Source of the DNA: Candidatus Calditenuaceae archaeon
GTDB lineage: Archaea; Thermoproteota; Nitrososphaeria_A; Caldarchaeales; Calditenuaceae
Assembly (NCBI GenBank): GCA_025058055.1
Contig: JANXEU010000007.1
Location: 64,379 to 101,322 of the forward strand
Direction: 5' to 3'
Length of the DNA: 36,944 bases
The position numbers and the translations under genes are program-made. Of the stretch, positions 7,428 through 14,776 are shown piece by piece. Each line of letters opens with the position of its first letter. Position 1 is the stretch's first letter. The notes beneath the pieces were generated by a model, which saw nothing but the letters and a program-made list of their open reading frames with translations, was not told the origin of the DNA and made no database searches.

Positions 7428-8034
7428 CGTGGGCCAGCTTCACGAGCTCGTGAAGCCTCGTCCCCGTGACGTCAATGAGTTCATCGACGGTCTCGAGGTC
7501 CGTAAGGTGGCCCGGACTCACGAAGTACTCCCTCCCTCCCGGAGTCCTGTAGCACCTGCCCACCACCTCTTCCCCGAGGACCACGTCGCCCACGGAGCCC
7601 CTCCACCTCGGCTCGCCGACCAGCAGCGAACCCGCGACGCCAACGGTCGGAACCGAGAGGAGCAGCCCGACGACCGACGCGAGGCCGGCGCGCCTCGGGT
7701 GGGCGACGCCGTGGCCGTTCACCACGAGGACCGAGAACTCTCCCCTCAGTCTGCGGACGCACTCGACGACCAAGGGCCCCTCCCTAAGGTACAGGAAGCC
7801 TGGGACGTAAGGAAAGAGGACCTCCAGCTCCGCAGACCTCTCCTCGTGGACTTGCCAGTCGGGGAGGCTCACCACCACGCACCCGGCCCTCCCCAACCCG
7901 TCGGAGTAGGAGGCGTCGACAGCGCAAACCTTGACCGGCGGTGAGACGTGGAGGTGCTCCAGCCTCACGAGCCCCGAGAGCGCGTCCTGGACGAGCTCGA
8001 AGAACCCGACGTAGTGCTGCGGCAGCCCGCTCAC
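7384..8034 (-). CDS. Endonuclease V homolog with an Asp-to-Asn change in the active site
   Basis: A 216-residue endonuclease V family protein. It keeps VDASYSDG (Asp40, equivalent to the first metal ligand), YVPGFLYLREGPLVV (Glu85) and YFVSPGHLTDLETV. However, the third catalytic motif, normally VDGHGIAHPRR, reads VNGHGVAHPRRAG, so the third acidic metal ligand is Asn106. The following GLASHLG is GLASVVG. The family nicks DNA or RNA next to inosine. Loss of a metal-binding Asp suggests reduced or altered nuclease activity. It starts with GTG directly after the stop of the ABC ATPase gene, so it is the last gene of the transporter operon. Its 3' end overlaps trxB. Confidence 0.85.
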   Translation of the reverse strand: MSGLPQHYVGFFELVQDALSGLVRLEHLHVSPPVKVCAVDASYSDGLGRAGCVVVSLPDWQVHEERSAELEVLFPYVPGFLYLREGPLVVECVRRLRGEFSVLVVNGHGVAHPRRAGLASVVGLLLSVPTVGVAGSLLVGEPRWRGSVGDVVLGEEVVGRCYRTPGGREYFVSPGHLTDLETVDELIDVTGTRLHELVKLAHVTASRRPSSRSAGA

Positions 8035-9252
8035 TCAGCCTACCCGCGCCTCGGCCTTCTTAACCTCAGCTCCGGGCCGGAGGAGCTCCTCGATCAACAT
8101 CCCGACGCTCTCCACCGGCTCAGCCCCCCTCACCAGCCCCGACGACGGCCCCGGCGTCATCAGGACCCTCATGCCCGCGCCTACCAGCTCGTTCGTGAGT
8201 TCAGCGTTCTTCCTGTTCAACGGGCCGATGGGGGGCGAAGCGTAGACGACCGCGTCTGACCCGAGGGCGGCCGATAGCGCGGCCGAGTAGCTCGCCTCAC
8301 CGATCGGGTTGAAGGGCTCCTCGGAGATCACCTCTATCCCCATCGACTCCGCCACGTGGTGGTCGACGTCGTTCCGGTGCAGGACGCCCGTCAGGACCCG
8401 GACGCCCCTCCTGGTCAAGGCCCTGTAAACCCTTGAGCCGGTCCCGGCCCCGGCGATCACGAAGACCCGCGGAGAGCCCTGCGAAGAGCCGCGCCCGAAC
8501 TCGACCGAGAGGGTGACGGGAGAGATCGAGAGCTCTCCTTCGAGACCGAAGCCCCTCACGAACGCCTCCTCCTTGAGGAGGTCCTCGGGGTCGTCCCTCA
8601 CCACGATCGAGCCGTCGAGGATCGCGACTATCCTGTCCGCGAACCTAAGGGCCAGCTCCAGCTCGTGGGTCGATGCGATCACGGCGATCCCCTTGGACCT
8701 CGTGAGCCTGAGGAGCAGCCCCATCACCTCCAGGCGGGACCTCACGTCGAGGTGGGTCGTCGGTTCGTCGAGGACGAGGCAACGGGGCGACTGGGCGAGG
8801 GCCCTCGCGATCATGACCCGCTGGAACTGGCCGTCGCTGAGCTCGGACGCCTTCCTGTGCCTCAGGTGGAGGACCCCCGCGTCCCTCATCGCCCCCTCGA
8901 CGGCCCTCCTGTCCTCCTCGGAGAGGAGGTGGGCCAGGTTCGTCCAGGGGTACCTCCCCATCGCGACGACCTCCTCGACGGTCATCGCGTTCAGGTCAGG
9001 CCTGCCCGTGAAGACCGCGCTCACCCTCCTCGCCCTCTCGCGGGGAGGCAGCCTGTGGAGCTCGGCGCCCGCGACGTAGACCGCGCCCATGACCGGCCTC
9101 AGGACGCCGGCCAGCGTCTTCAGGAGCGTCGACTTGCCGGACGCGTTGGGCCCGATTAACAGGGTCAGCTCGCCGGGCCTCACCTCCAGCTCCACGCCCC
9201 CGAGGACGACCTTCGCGCCGTACCCGACCGAGAGCGCCCTGGCCTCGATCAT
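8035..9252 (-). CDS. ABC transporter ATPase (BtuD/FepC-type) with C-terminal Rossmann-like extension
   Basis: A 405-residue protein made of two parts. Residues 1-250 are a standard iron/corrinoid importer ATPase: Walker A GPNASGKST (34-42), signature LSDGQ (138-142), Walker B CLVLDEP (158-164) and the H-loop STHELE. Residues from about 260 onward form a second domain with the pattern VFVIAGAGTGSRVYRALTRR, then VLTGVLHRNDVDHHVAESMG and DAVVYASPPIGPLNRKN. This looks like a nucleotide- or ligand-binding Rossmann fold and resembles C-terminal extensions I know from some archaeal BtuD-like ATPases. ATG 9252 overlaps the permease stop as ATGA. It powers uptake through the neighbouring permease. Confidence 0.88.
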   Translation of the reverse strand: MIEARALSVGYGAKVVLGGVELEVRPGELTLLIGPNASGKSTLLKTLAGVLRPVMGAVYVAGAELHRLPPRERARRVSAVFTGRPDLNAMTVEEVVAMGRYPWTNLAHLLSEEDRRAVEGAMRDAGVLHLRHRKASELSDGQFQRVMIARALAQSPRCLVLDEPTTHLDVRSRLEVMGLLLRLTRSKGIAVIASTHELELALRFADRIVAILDGSIVVRDDPEDLLKEEAFVRGFGLEGELSISPVTLSVEFGRGSSQGSPRVFVIAGAGTGSRVYRALTRRGVRVLTGVLHRNDVDHHVAESMGIEVISEEPFNPIGEASYSAALSAALGSDAVVYASPPIGPLNRKNAELTNELVGAGMRVLMTPGPSSGLVRGAEPVESVGMLIEELLRPGAEVKKAEARVG

Positions 9253-10250
9253 TTCCAACCCCTCCTCCTGAGGACCAAGAAGACGAGGAGCGGAGCGCCG
9301 AAGATCGAGGTGACCGCGGTGACCGGGAGGTCCATCGGAGGTAACAGCGACCTCGCGGCGAGGTCGGAGAGGATCGCGACCGTCGCGCCGACGACCGCCG
9401 AGAGCGGGATCACGACTCTGTTGTCGGAGGTGTCCAGGGCCAGCTTGACTAGGTGGGCTGATGCGAGCCCGATGAAGCCGATAGGCCCGGCGATGAGCGT
9501 CGAGGCGCTGAGGGCAGAGGCCGCCACCGCGACCGTCGCGACGTTCGTCGGCCTGAGCCTCACGCCCATCGAGACCGCGGTCTCGTCTCCGAAAGCTAAT
9601 GCGTTCAGGGGCTTCGCCATGAGGAACATCGTGAGGAGCGTCGCGGCCGAGACCGGAAGGAGCGGGAGGAGGATCGACCACTTCGCAGCCCCAAAGCTCC
9701 CCAGCGTCCAGAAGCTGAATGCCCTAGCCCTCTCGACCTCCGAGAGGAAGACCACGAGGGCGGTAAGCCCGGAGTTGAGGTACCCGACCATCACGCCGAC
9801 GAGGACGACCGAGGAGACCGACTGGACCACCGACGAGAGCGAGATGACCAAGAGCGACGTGAGGAGGGCACCTAACGCTCCGGCCGCGTAGAGGGCGTAG
9901 GGGTCGTACTGTGAGATCAGAGCGCCTCCTAGTCCGAAGACCAGCGTCAGCGCGATCGCCAGCGACGAGCCCGACGATATCCCGAGGACGAAGGGGTCCG
10001 CGAGAGGGTTCCGGAAGAGCGACTGGAGCAGGGCCCCTGAGGCGCCGAGGCAGGCGCCGGTGATCGCCGCCGCCAGCACCCGAAGAGTCCTGATGTCGAG
10101 GACGGCCGTGGTGACGTGGTCGGCGGAGCTTAGCCCGAAGACGTGGGCGACCGCGACCTCAAAGGGTATCCGGACCGTCCCGGTCGAGACCGAGATCAGG
10201 AACGACCCAAACAGAGACGCGCCGAGCAGAGGGAGCGGCCAGTGCCTCAC
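9249..10250 (-). CDS. FecCD/BtuC-family ABC transporter permease
   Basis: A 333-residue polytopic membrane protein with about ten hydrophobic helices. It carries the FecCD hallmarks: RTLRVLAAAITGACLGASGALLQ near residue 55, the NPLADPFVLGISSGSS segment, and the cytoplasmic coupling region GPIGFIGLASAHLVK, which contacts the ATPase in BtuCD. Family members import vitamin B12, haem or ferric siderophores. It starts with GTG 10250, 8 nt after the binding-protein gene, and ends inside the ATPase start (ATGA). It thus forms a three-gene importer. The substrate is not determined by sequence alone; cobalamin is attractive because a B12-dependent enzyme is encoded nearby. Confidence 0.92.
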   Translation of the reverse strand: MRHWPLPLLGASLFGSFLISVSTGTVRIPFEVAVAHVFGLSSADHVTTAVLDIRTLRVLAAAITGACLGASGALLQSLFRNPLADPFVLGISSGSSLAIALTLVFGLGGALISQYDPYALYAAGALGALLTSLLVISLSSVVQSVSSVVLVGVMVGYLNSGLTALVVFLSEVERARAFSFWTLGSFGAAKWSILLPLLPVSAATLLTMFLMAKPLNALAFGDETAVSMGVRLRPTNVATVAVAASALSASTLIAGPIGFIGLASAHLVKLALDTSDNRVVIPLSAVVGATVAILSDLAARSLLPPMDLPVTAVTSIFGAPLLVFLVLRRRGWK

Positions 10251-10258
10251 GAATCAAG

Positions 10259-11479
10259 TCACCGGAGCCTAACATAATAGCTCAGCTGGTGGTCCTTGAA
10301 AAGCTCCGGGTAGAGGACCGCGGCCAGGTCCCTGAACCAGCCCTCAGTGTCGTAGTAGCCGAGCTGGAAGATGTTCGAGTTGTACCTGAAGACCCGGCCC
10401 TCCCTCACCGCCTTCGACCCCGCGAGCCCCGGGACCTCAGCCAGCAGCGCGTCCAGCGACGCCACCAGGTCGGTCGAGAGCATGATCACGTCGGCGTCGG
10501 CTGCCCTCCGCACCAGCTCCTCCAGCGTTACGGTGCCGCTCCCGGTCCCTCTGATGTCCGAGAAGGCGTAGACCCCCTTGAGGTCGCCGATCGCCTTGGC
10601 GACGTAGCTCCCTCCGGCCGCGACGTAGACCGTGCCCCTGAAGACCGAGAACCAGACGATCTTCTTCGGGGTCGCCAGCTTCGCGTCGATCGCGCCGGTC
10701 ACCTTCTCAGCGGTCAGCTGGTACGATGTCTCCACGAACCTGAAGACGGTCCTGGCCTCCTCGTCCAACCCGAGGAACGCGCCGACGAACTTGATCCACT
10801 CGAACCTCCCGAGCAACGTGTCCTCGAGGTACTCGCTGTTGACGACGTACGGCAGCTTCAGCTCAGCGAGCTTGGACGGTATCGGGTCGCCGGGGTACGT
10901 GTAGATCATGACCAGGTCGGGCCTCAGCGCGACGATCGCTTCGTAGTTCGGCGAAAACGCGGCACCGACGTCAGCGATCCTGCCGTCCTTCAGGGCCCCG
11001 TCTATCTCCGGAAAGAACCACCTGTAAGAGTTCCCCCACATTATTCCCTTGACCCTCGTCAGGAGTTCTGGCGCGTACTCCCTCAGCCTCTCGATCAGCG
11101 CGACGTGAGTCGCGGACATCAGTACCATCCGCTCAACAGGGACCGTCACGACGAGGTCCGCCCTTACGTCTGGCGCGGTCCTGCCTCTCGGCACCAGCAG
11201 TATCGTTCTGTTGGCACCGTCCCTGAGGACCGTGAACCCGTCCCGCCTCTCAATGGTGAAGAGCTTCGCGTACTTGATCGTCGGCTCGACGACCACGGCC
11301 GTCGCCGTTGTGATCAGCTGTGTGGTCTGGATCTGAGTGATCGTCCGGAACTGCGTCACGGGCGGGAAGATCACCGGGGCGGCCGCAACTCCACTCAACA
11401 AGCCCACGACCAGCGAGGCGACGATCAGCACAACGGTGATGGTCTTAGAGGTCCTCCCGACAGATCCCGTCTGAGACAT
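10259..11479 (-). CDS. ABC transporter substrate-binding protein (iron-siderophore/corrinoid class)
   Basis: A 406-residue exported binding protein and the first gene of the importer operon. Residues 10-36 form a single hydrophobic N-terminal segment (TVVLIVASLVVGLLSGVAAA), either a signal peptide or a membrane anchor. A Thr/Ile-rich linker of about 25 residues follows. The periplasmic-binding-protein domain has VERMVLMSATHVALIERL, IADVGAAFSPNYEAIVALRPDLV and a long backbone helix region around FLGLDEEARTVFRFVE. ATG 11479 is chosen because TCTTATCTAT lies about 26 nt upstream; the 13-codon longer frame would begin inside that box. A second protein of this class ends at the left edge of the window. 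Confidence 0.88.
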   Translation of the reverse strand: MSQTGSVGRTSKTITVVLIVASLVVGLLSGVAAAPVIFPPVTQFRTITQIQTTQLITTATAVVVEPTIKYAKLFTIERRDGFTVLRDGANRTILLVPRGRTAPDVRADLVVTVPVERMVLMSATHVALIERLREYAPELLTRVKGIMWGNSYRWFFPEIDGALKDGRIADVGAAFSPNYEAIVALRPDLVMIYTYPGDPIPSKLAELKLPYVVNSEYLEDTLLGRFEWIKFVGAFLGLDEEARTVFRFVETSYQLTAEKVTGAIDAKLATPKKIVWFSVFRGTVYVAAGGSYVAKAIGDLKGVYAFSDIRGTGSGTVTLEELVRRAADADVIMLSTDLVASLDALLAEVPGLAGSKAVREGRVFRYNSNIFQLGYYDTEGWFRDLAAVLYPELFKDHQLSYYVRLR

Positions 11480-11500
11480 CAGATCTGGTTGATCTATCCA

Positions 11501-11510
11501 ATAGATAAGA
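11501..11510 (-). promoter_or_regulatory. TATA-like box of the ABC importer operon
   Basis: On the minus strand TCTTATCTAT is centred about 26 nt from ATG 11479, placing transcription initiation at or next to the start codon. Confidence 0.5.
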
Positions 11511-11557
11511 TTTGCCAACCGAAAACGAGCTAGATTCGTCTTATGAACTTATATCGG

Positions 11558-12298
11558 TCAGTCTGTCCAGCCGAAGGTCTCCAGCGCGTTCCGGTAGGTG
11601 ACCTCGACGACCCTCTGAGGGGAGACCGACTTGATCCGCGCGATCCACTCGACGGAGAACCAGACGTTCTTCGGCTCGTTGATCGAGCTCCTTGAGGGCC
11701 CGAGCCAAGGAGAGTCGGTCTCTAGGAGCAGGGCCTCCAGCGGCAGCCTCCTCACCAGCGACTTCTTCTGGTCGGACTCTGCGATCCTCGGAGGTATCGA
11801 GAACCTGAAGCCCCTCTCCGCGCCCCTCCTCGCAGCCGAGACGTCACCGTCGTAGGCGTGCATCACGACCCTCTCCGCGCCCTCCTGCATTAGCACCTCG
11901 ATCGCGAGCTTCCCGGCGTTCCTGCTGTGGACGACTATCGGCTTGTCGAGCGACCTCGCGAGCCTAATGAACTCTTTGAACGCCCTTACCTGCTCCTCCA
12001 GCGTCTCCCTCGAGCCCCTGTAGAGGTCCAGACCGACCTCGCCGACCGCGTCGACGCTTCCGGGGTTCCTCTCGATCAGTTCCAGCACCTCTTCGTACCC
12101 CCTCAGGTCGTAGGGAGCTATGCCCAGAGACGCCCTCACCTGCCCGTTGACAAGTCTGAGGACCGCCCTCGAGTCCTCTGGCCCGATCCCGCAGGTTACG
12201 ACCCTCCAGACGCCAGCGGCCGTGGCCGATGACATCACCGTCCCGAGCCTCCCCATTACCCTAGGATCTGTCAAGTGAGCATGAACGTCTACGAGCAA
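11558..12298 (-). CDS. TatD-family metal-dependent hydrolase/nuclease
   Basis: A 246-residue TIM-barrel protein with the complete TatD metal site: His6 and His8 in VDVHAHL, Glu87 in AVGEVGLDL, His124 in KPIVVHSRNAG, His147 in VVMHAYDG and Asp195 in LLETDSPWLGP. Relatives are Mg-dependent 3'-5' DNases or deoxyribonucleases acting in DNA repair or turnover. TTG 12298 is the start because the frame begins with LVDVHAHL as in the family and a TATA box lies about 26 nt upstream. It is transcribed divergently from the small zinc protein gene at 12350, and the two share one AT-rich promoter element. Confidence 0.9.
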   Translation of the reverse strand: MLVDVHAHLTDPRVMGRLGTVMSSATAAGVWRVVTCGIGPEDSRAVLRLVNGQVRASLGIAPYDLRGYEEVLELIERNPGSVDAVGEVGLDLYRGSRETLEEQVRAFKEFIRLARSLDKPIVVHSRNAGKLAIEVLMQEGAERVVMHAYDGDVSAARRGAERGFRFSIPPRIAESDQKKSLVRRLPLEALLLETDSPWLGPSRSSINEPKNVWFSVEWIARIKSVSPQRVVEVTYRNALETFGWTD

Positions 12299-12317
12299 CC
12301 CTCCCTAGCCGGGGTAG

Positions 12318-12330
12318 CTATAAATTAAAC
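12318..12330. promoter_or_regulatory. Shared bidirectional TATA element
   Basis: CTATAAATTAAAC is the only AT-rich stretch in a 51-bp divergent intergenic region. Read on the plus strand it is about 27-31 nt before ATG 12350; read on the minus strand (TTTAATTTATAG) it is about 26 nt before TTG 12298. Both genes would be leaderless. Confidence 0.6.
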
Positions 12331-12349
12331 TGTTACGCGGCCAAGTCGA

Positions 12350-12613
12350 ATGAGCGACGGTTGGCCCATCTGTGCGTGTGGGAACGTCCTCTCTCCAGAG
12401 AACCTCAGGGTCGAGAGGCTGAGCGGCGTTGTAGAGGTTCTCTGTTCCAACGTCTCCTGCGCTCTGAAGAGCGTCGCGAAGGTGGAGTCCGGACCCAAGG
12501 TCGTCAGGTTCTTAGAGGGCTTCAACGAGCTCCTCTTCGGTTACGACGAGGGCACCGAGCGGATCAAGAGGCTCGAGACCACCCTGCAGAGAATCCTCTC
12601 CAACGTCCGCTAA
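12350..12613 (+). CDS. Small zinc-binding protein, unknown function
   Basis: An 87-residue protein. The first 40 residues hold four cysteines in a ribbon-like arrangement: Cys8 and Cys10 (ICACGNVLSPENL), Cys32 and Cys37 (LCSNVSCALKSV). The C-terminal half is helical (GTERIKRLETTLQRIL) and could dimerise. I do not recognise the family. The CxC...CxxxxC spacing is irregular for a classical ribbon, so metal binding is an inference. It is the first gene of a plus-strand run with the metal-dependent hydrolase (12663) and another Cys-containing protein (13337). Confidence 0.75.
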   Translation: MSDGWPICACGNVLSPENLRVERLSGVVEVLCSNVSCALKSVAKVESGPKVVRFLEGFNELLFGYDEGTERIKRLETTLQRILSNVR

Positions 12614-12662
12614 CCGAACATCACGTGCTATGTTCTTATCTGGGGAAGGAGGTGAAGCCCCG

Positions 12663-13340
12663 ATGCCATCGAGCGTCGTCTTCGGCGACTTGACGATCAC
12701 TTGGCTGCGTCACGACGGGTTTCTCCTCACCGGCGCTGGGAAGACGGTCGTCATAGACCCTTTCAACGTCAGGATGAGGCGACAGGTCAAGGCGGACGTC
12801 GTCTTCGTCACGCACGACCACTTCGATCACTGCTCGTTGAAGGACCTAGAACCGTTCGTTGACAGGGAAAAGACCTCTATTGTAGCCGCGAGGAACTGTT
12901 CAAGGGCCCTCAAGGACCTCGGGTGCAGGTCGAAGGAGTTCGTGGAGCCCGGGAGCTCGGGCGAGGTCTCAGGAGTGAGGTATCAAGCGGTGCCGGCTTA
13001 CAACGTCAACAAGTTCAGGGCCCCCGGTGTCCCCTTTCATCCCAAGAATTACGGTGGCGTTGGATACGTTATCGAGATCGCGGGAGTTAGAGTCTACCAC
13101 GCCGGCGACACCGACGACGTCCCTGAGTTGGCTCAGCTGAAGGCAATCGACGTCGCGCTACTGCCTGTCAGTGGAACCTACGTGATGACCGCCGAAGAGG
13201 CGGCCGATTTTGCGAGAAAGATCGCACCTAAGCTGGCTATTCCGATGCACTTCGGGGAGATAGTGGGGTCGATCGAGGACGCGGAACGTTTCAGGTCCCT
13301 AGCAGGCCTGAGGGTTGAGATTCTGAGGCCGGAGGTGTGA
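12663..13340 (+). CDS. Metallo-beta-lactamase-fold hydrolase (UPF0173 type)
   Basis: A 225-residue protein of the small UPF0173-like MBL group. It has the metal-binding motif HDHFDHCS at residues 51-58, the N-terminal LRHDGFLLTGAGKTVVIDPF typical of the group (W-x-GH/HD...IDPF), a third His/Asp site in VYHAGDTDDVPEL and a final His in AIPMHFGEI. Such proteins are uncharacterised hydrolases. ATG 12663 follows AGGAGGTGA by about 9 nt; the open frame begins 11 codons earlier without a ribosome-binding site. The next gene starts within its stop codon (GTGA), so the two are coupled. Confidence 0.88.
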   Translation: MPSSVVFGDLTITWLRHDGFLLTGAGKTVVIDPFNVRMRRQVKADVVFVTHDHFDHCSLKDLEPFVDREKTSIVAARNCSRALKDLGCRSKEFVEPGSSGEVSGVRYQAVPAYNVNKFRAPGVPFHPKNYGGVGYVIEIAGVRVYHAGDTDDVPELAQLKAIDVALLPVSGTYVMTAEEAADFARKIAPKLAIPMHFGEIVGSIEDAERFRSLAGLRVEILRPEV

Positions 13341-13813
13341 GGTTGACGTGTGAGTCTCACGATTACGTCTACGTCGGGGCTTTCAACGTCTTCATCGAAG
13401 AGGAGCTCCTCAAGGTCATCGAGGCTTGGAGGTGCAGAGTCTGCGGAACGGTCCTTGCTGGCGAGCGACAGATGGGCCCCATATCTTCGACCGAGGGCAT
13501 GCGAGGTCCGGCCTCGCAGGAGTCCGGCGAGAGGTGGATGGTGGTCGCCAGACAGGGTCGCGGGTCGCTGCCACCCGATGCGATACTGATTAAGGCCTCC
13601 CCGGGATCGAGGGTCAGGGTCGAGTCAATCGAGCTGCACGACTCCTCGCTCGTGGTCAAGGACGATCTGTCCGTCGTGCGGGAGGTGGACGGTGAGCCTC
13701 CGACCACCGTCAGGGTCTACGAACTTCTCTCGGTTCTGAAGGGGTACATAGACCTCTCGGTTTGGCCGCCGAAGGTCTTCACCCTTCAGGCCAAACAGCA
13801 ACGTCAACTTTAA
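13337..13813 (+). CDS. Hypothetical protein with an N-terminal Cys/His zinc-like site
   Basis: A 158-residue protein that I do not recognise. The first 40 residues contain Cys5, His8, Cys33 and Cys36 (CESHDY ... CRVCGTVL), a plausible single zinc knuckle. A low-complexity linker follows, then a beta-rich C-terminal domain (RWMVVARQGRGSLPPDAILI, SRVRVESIELHDSSLVVKDD). It starts with GTG 13337 overlapping the hydrolase stop as GTGA, with GGAGG just upstream, so translation of the two is linked. It ends 4 bp inside the convergent RNase Z gene. Confidence 0.75.
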   Translation: MRLTCESHDYVYVGAFNVFIEEELLKVIEAWRCRVCGTVLAGERQMGPISSTEGMRGPASQESGERWMVVARQGRGSLPPDAILIKASPGSRVRVESIELHDSSLVVKDDLSVVREVDGEPPTTVRVYELLSVLKGYIDLSVWPPKVFTLQAKQQRQL

Positions 13814-14715
13814 CACGTTACATCGATCGACTGGAGGTCCTCTGGAAGGATGACGTTTGGAAAGACCGACCTAGCCTCATTCAGTAGTATCTCCCATCTG
13901 CCCCTGTATCTCGAGCTCAGGTGATAGAGGACCAGGAGCTTGACGCCTGCCGTCATCGCGATGGTCGCGGCGTCTGCAGCGGTCGAGTGCAGGTCCTCCT
14001 CTGCCTTCGACTTCAGGCTTCGGTCGTAGGTGCTCTCGTGAACGAGGACGTCTGCTCCTCTTGCGAACTCCACCATCCCTGCGAAAGGGGCCGAATCTCC
14101 AGAGTAAACGACCGACCTTCCCCTCTTCGGTGGACCCACGGCCTCGTCAGGCCTGATCGTTCTACCGCGATACACGACCGTCCTGCCCCTCTGAAGCTCT
14201 CCCCAGAGAGGTCCCTTGGGAAGGCCTATCGACTCGAGAAAACCGACGTCGACCTTTCCAGGCCTGTCCCTCTCCCTGAGCCTATAGGCAAGCGAGGGCA
14301 CAGTGTGGTTGGTCCAGATGGCGTCGATCACGAAATCCCTACCGCTCATCACCTCACCCGCTCCGACCTCCTTGACGACCACCTCGAAGCTTGGGTTGAT
14401 CCTCGATCCGAGCAGAAGCAGCTCTAACGAATCACGGATGCCTGAAGGGCCGTACACGTGTAGCGGAGCCTCCCTCCTCGACAGGTCCATCGTAGCGATC
14501 AAACCGGCCAGCCCTAGGTAGTGATCTGCGTGGAGGTGTGTGACGAAGACGTGCGTGCTGGAGGGGAATCCCAGCTTCGCGGCCATCAGTTGCCTCTGTG
14601 TTCCTTCGCCGCAGTCGAAGACGAAAAGGCTGCCACCGAACCTGATAGCCAGGGAAGGCAGCGCCCGCTCAGGCGTTGGCATTCCGCCCCCAGTCCCCAC
14701 GAAGGTCAACCTCAT
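13810..14715 (-). CDS. rnz: Ribonuclease Z (tRNA 3'-end processing)
   Basis: A 301-residue archaeal tRNase Z. After the start, MRLTFVGTGGGMPTPERALP matches the family N-terminus; the first zinc motif HLHADH is at residues 60-65. Further conserved pieces are FDCGEGTQRQL, the GRSVVYSGDSAPF segment with its metal-bridging Asp, VLVHESTYD and STAADAATIAMTAGVKLLVL followed by HLSSRY, the C-terminal His motif. The enzyme cleaves pre-tRNA after the discriminator base. ATG 14715 is preferred to a TTG five codons earlier because it begins the conserved strand. Confidence 0.95.
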   Translation of the reverse strand: MRLTFVGTGGGMPTPERALPSLAIRFGGSLFVFDCGEGTQRQLMAAKLGFPSSTHVFVTHLHADHYLGLAGLIATMDLSRREAPLHVYGPSGIRDSLELLLLGSRINPSFEVVVKEVGAGEVMSGRDFVIDAIWTNHTVPSLAYRLRERDRPGKVDVGFLESIGLPKGPLWGELQRGRTVVYRGRTIRPDEAVGPPKRGRSVVYSGDSAPFAGMVEFARGADVLVHESTYDRSLKSKAEEDLHSTAADAATIAMTAGVKLLVLYHLSSRYRGRWEILLNEARSVFPNVILPEDLQSIDVTC

Positions 14716-14776
14716 CAACAAGCCTGTCAAAGACGCGTCGCGGCCTATTTGAGAGTCCCCGTCGCACGTTTAAGAG

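Noticed and set aside
9253..9681. N-terminal extension of the ABC ATPase reading frame
   Set aside because: That part is antisense-like sequence within the permease gene; ATG 9252 with the ATGA overlap and family N-terminus is the proper start.
10289..11533. A 414-codon plus-strand open frame opposite the substrate-binding protein gene
   Set aside because: It is antisense to a gene with a clear exported binding-protein domain and promoter; its own translation is rich in Arg, Asp and Pro with no domain, as typical of GC-rich shadow frames.
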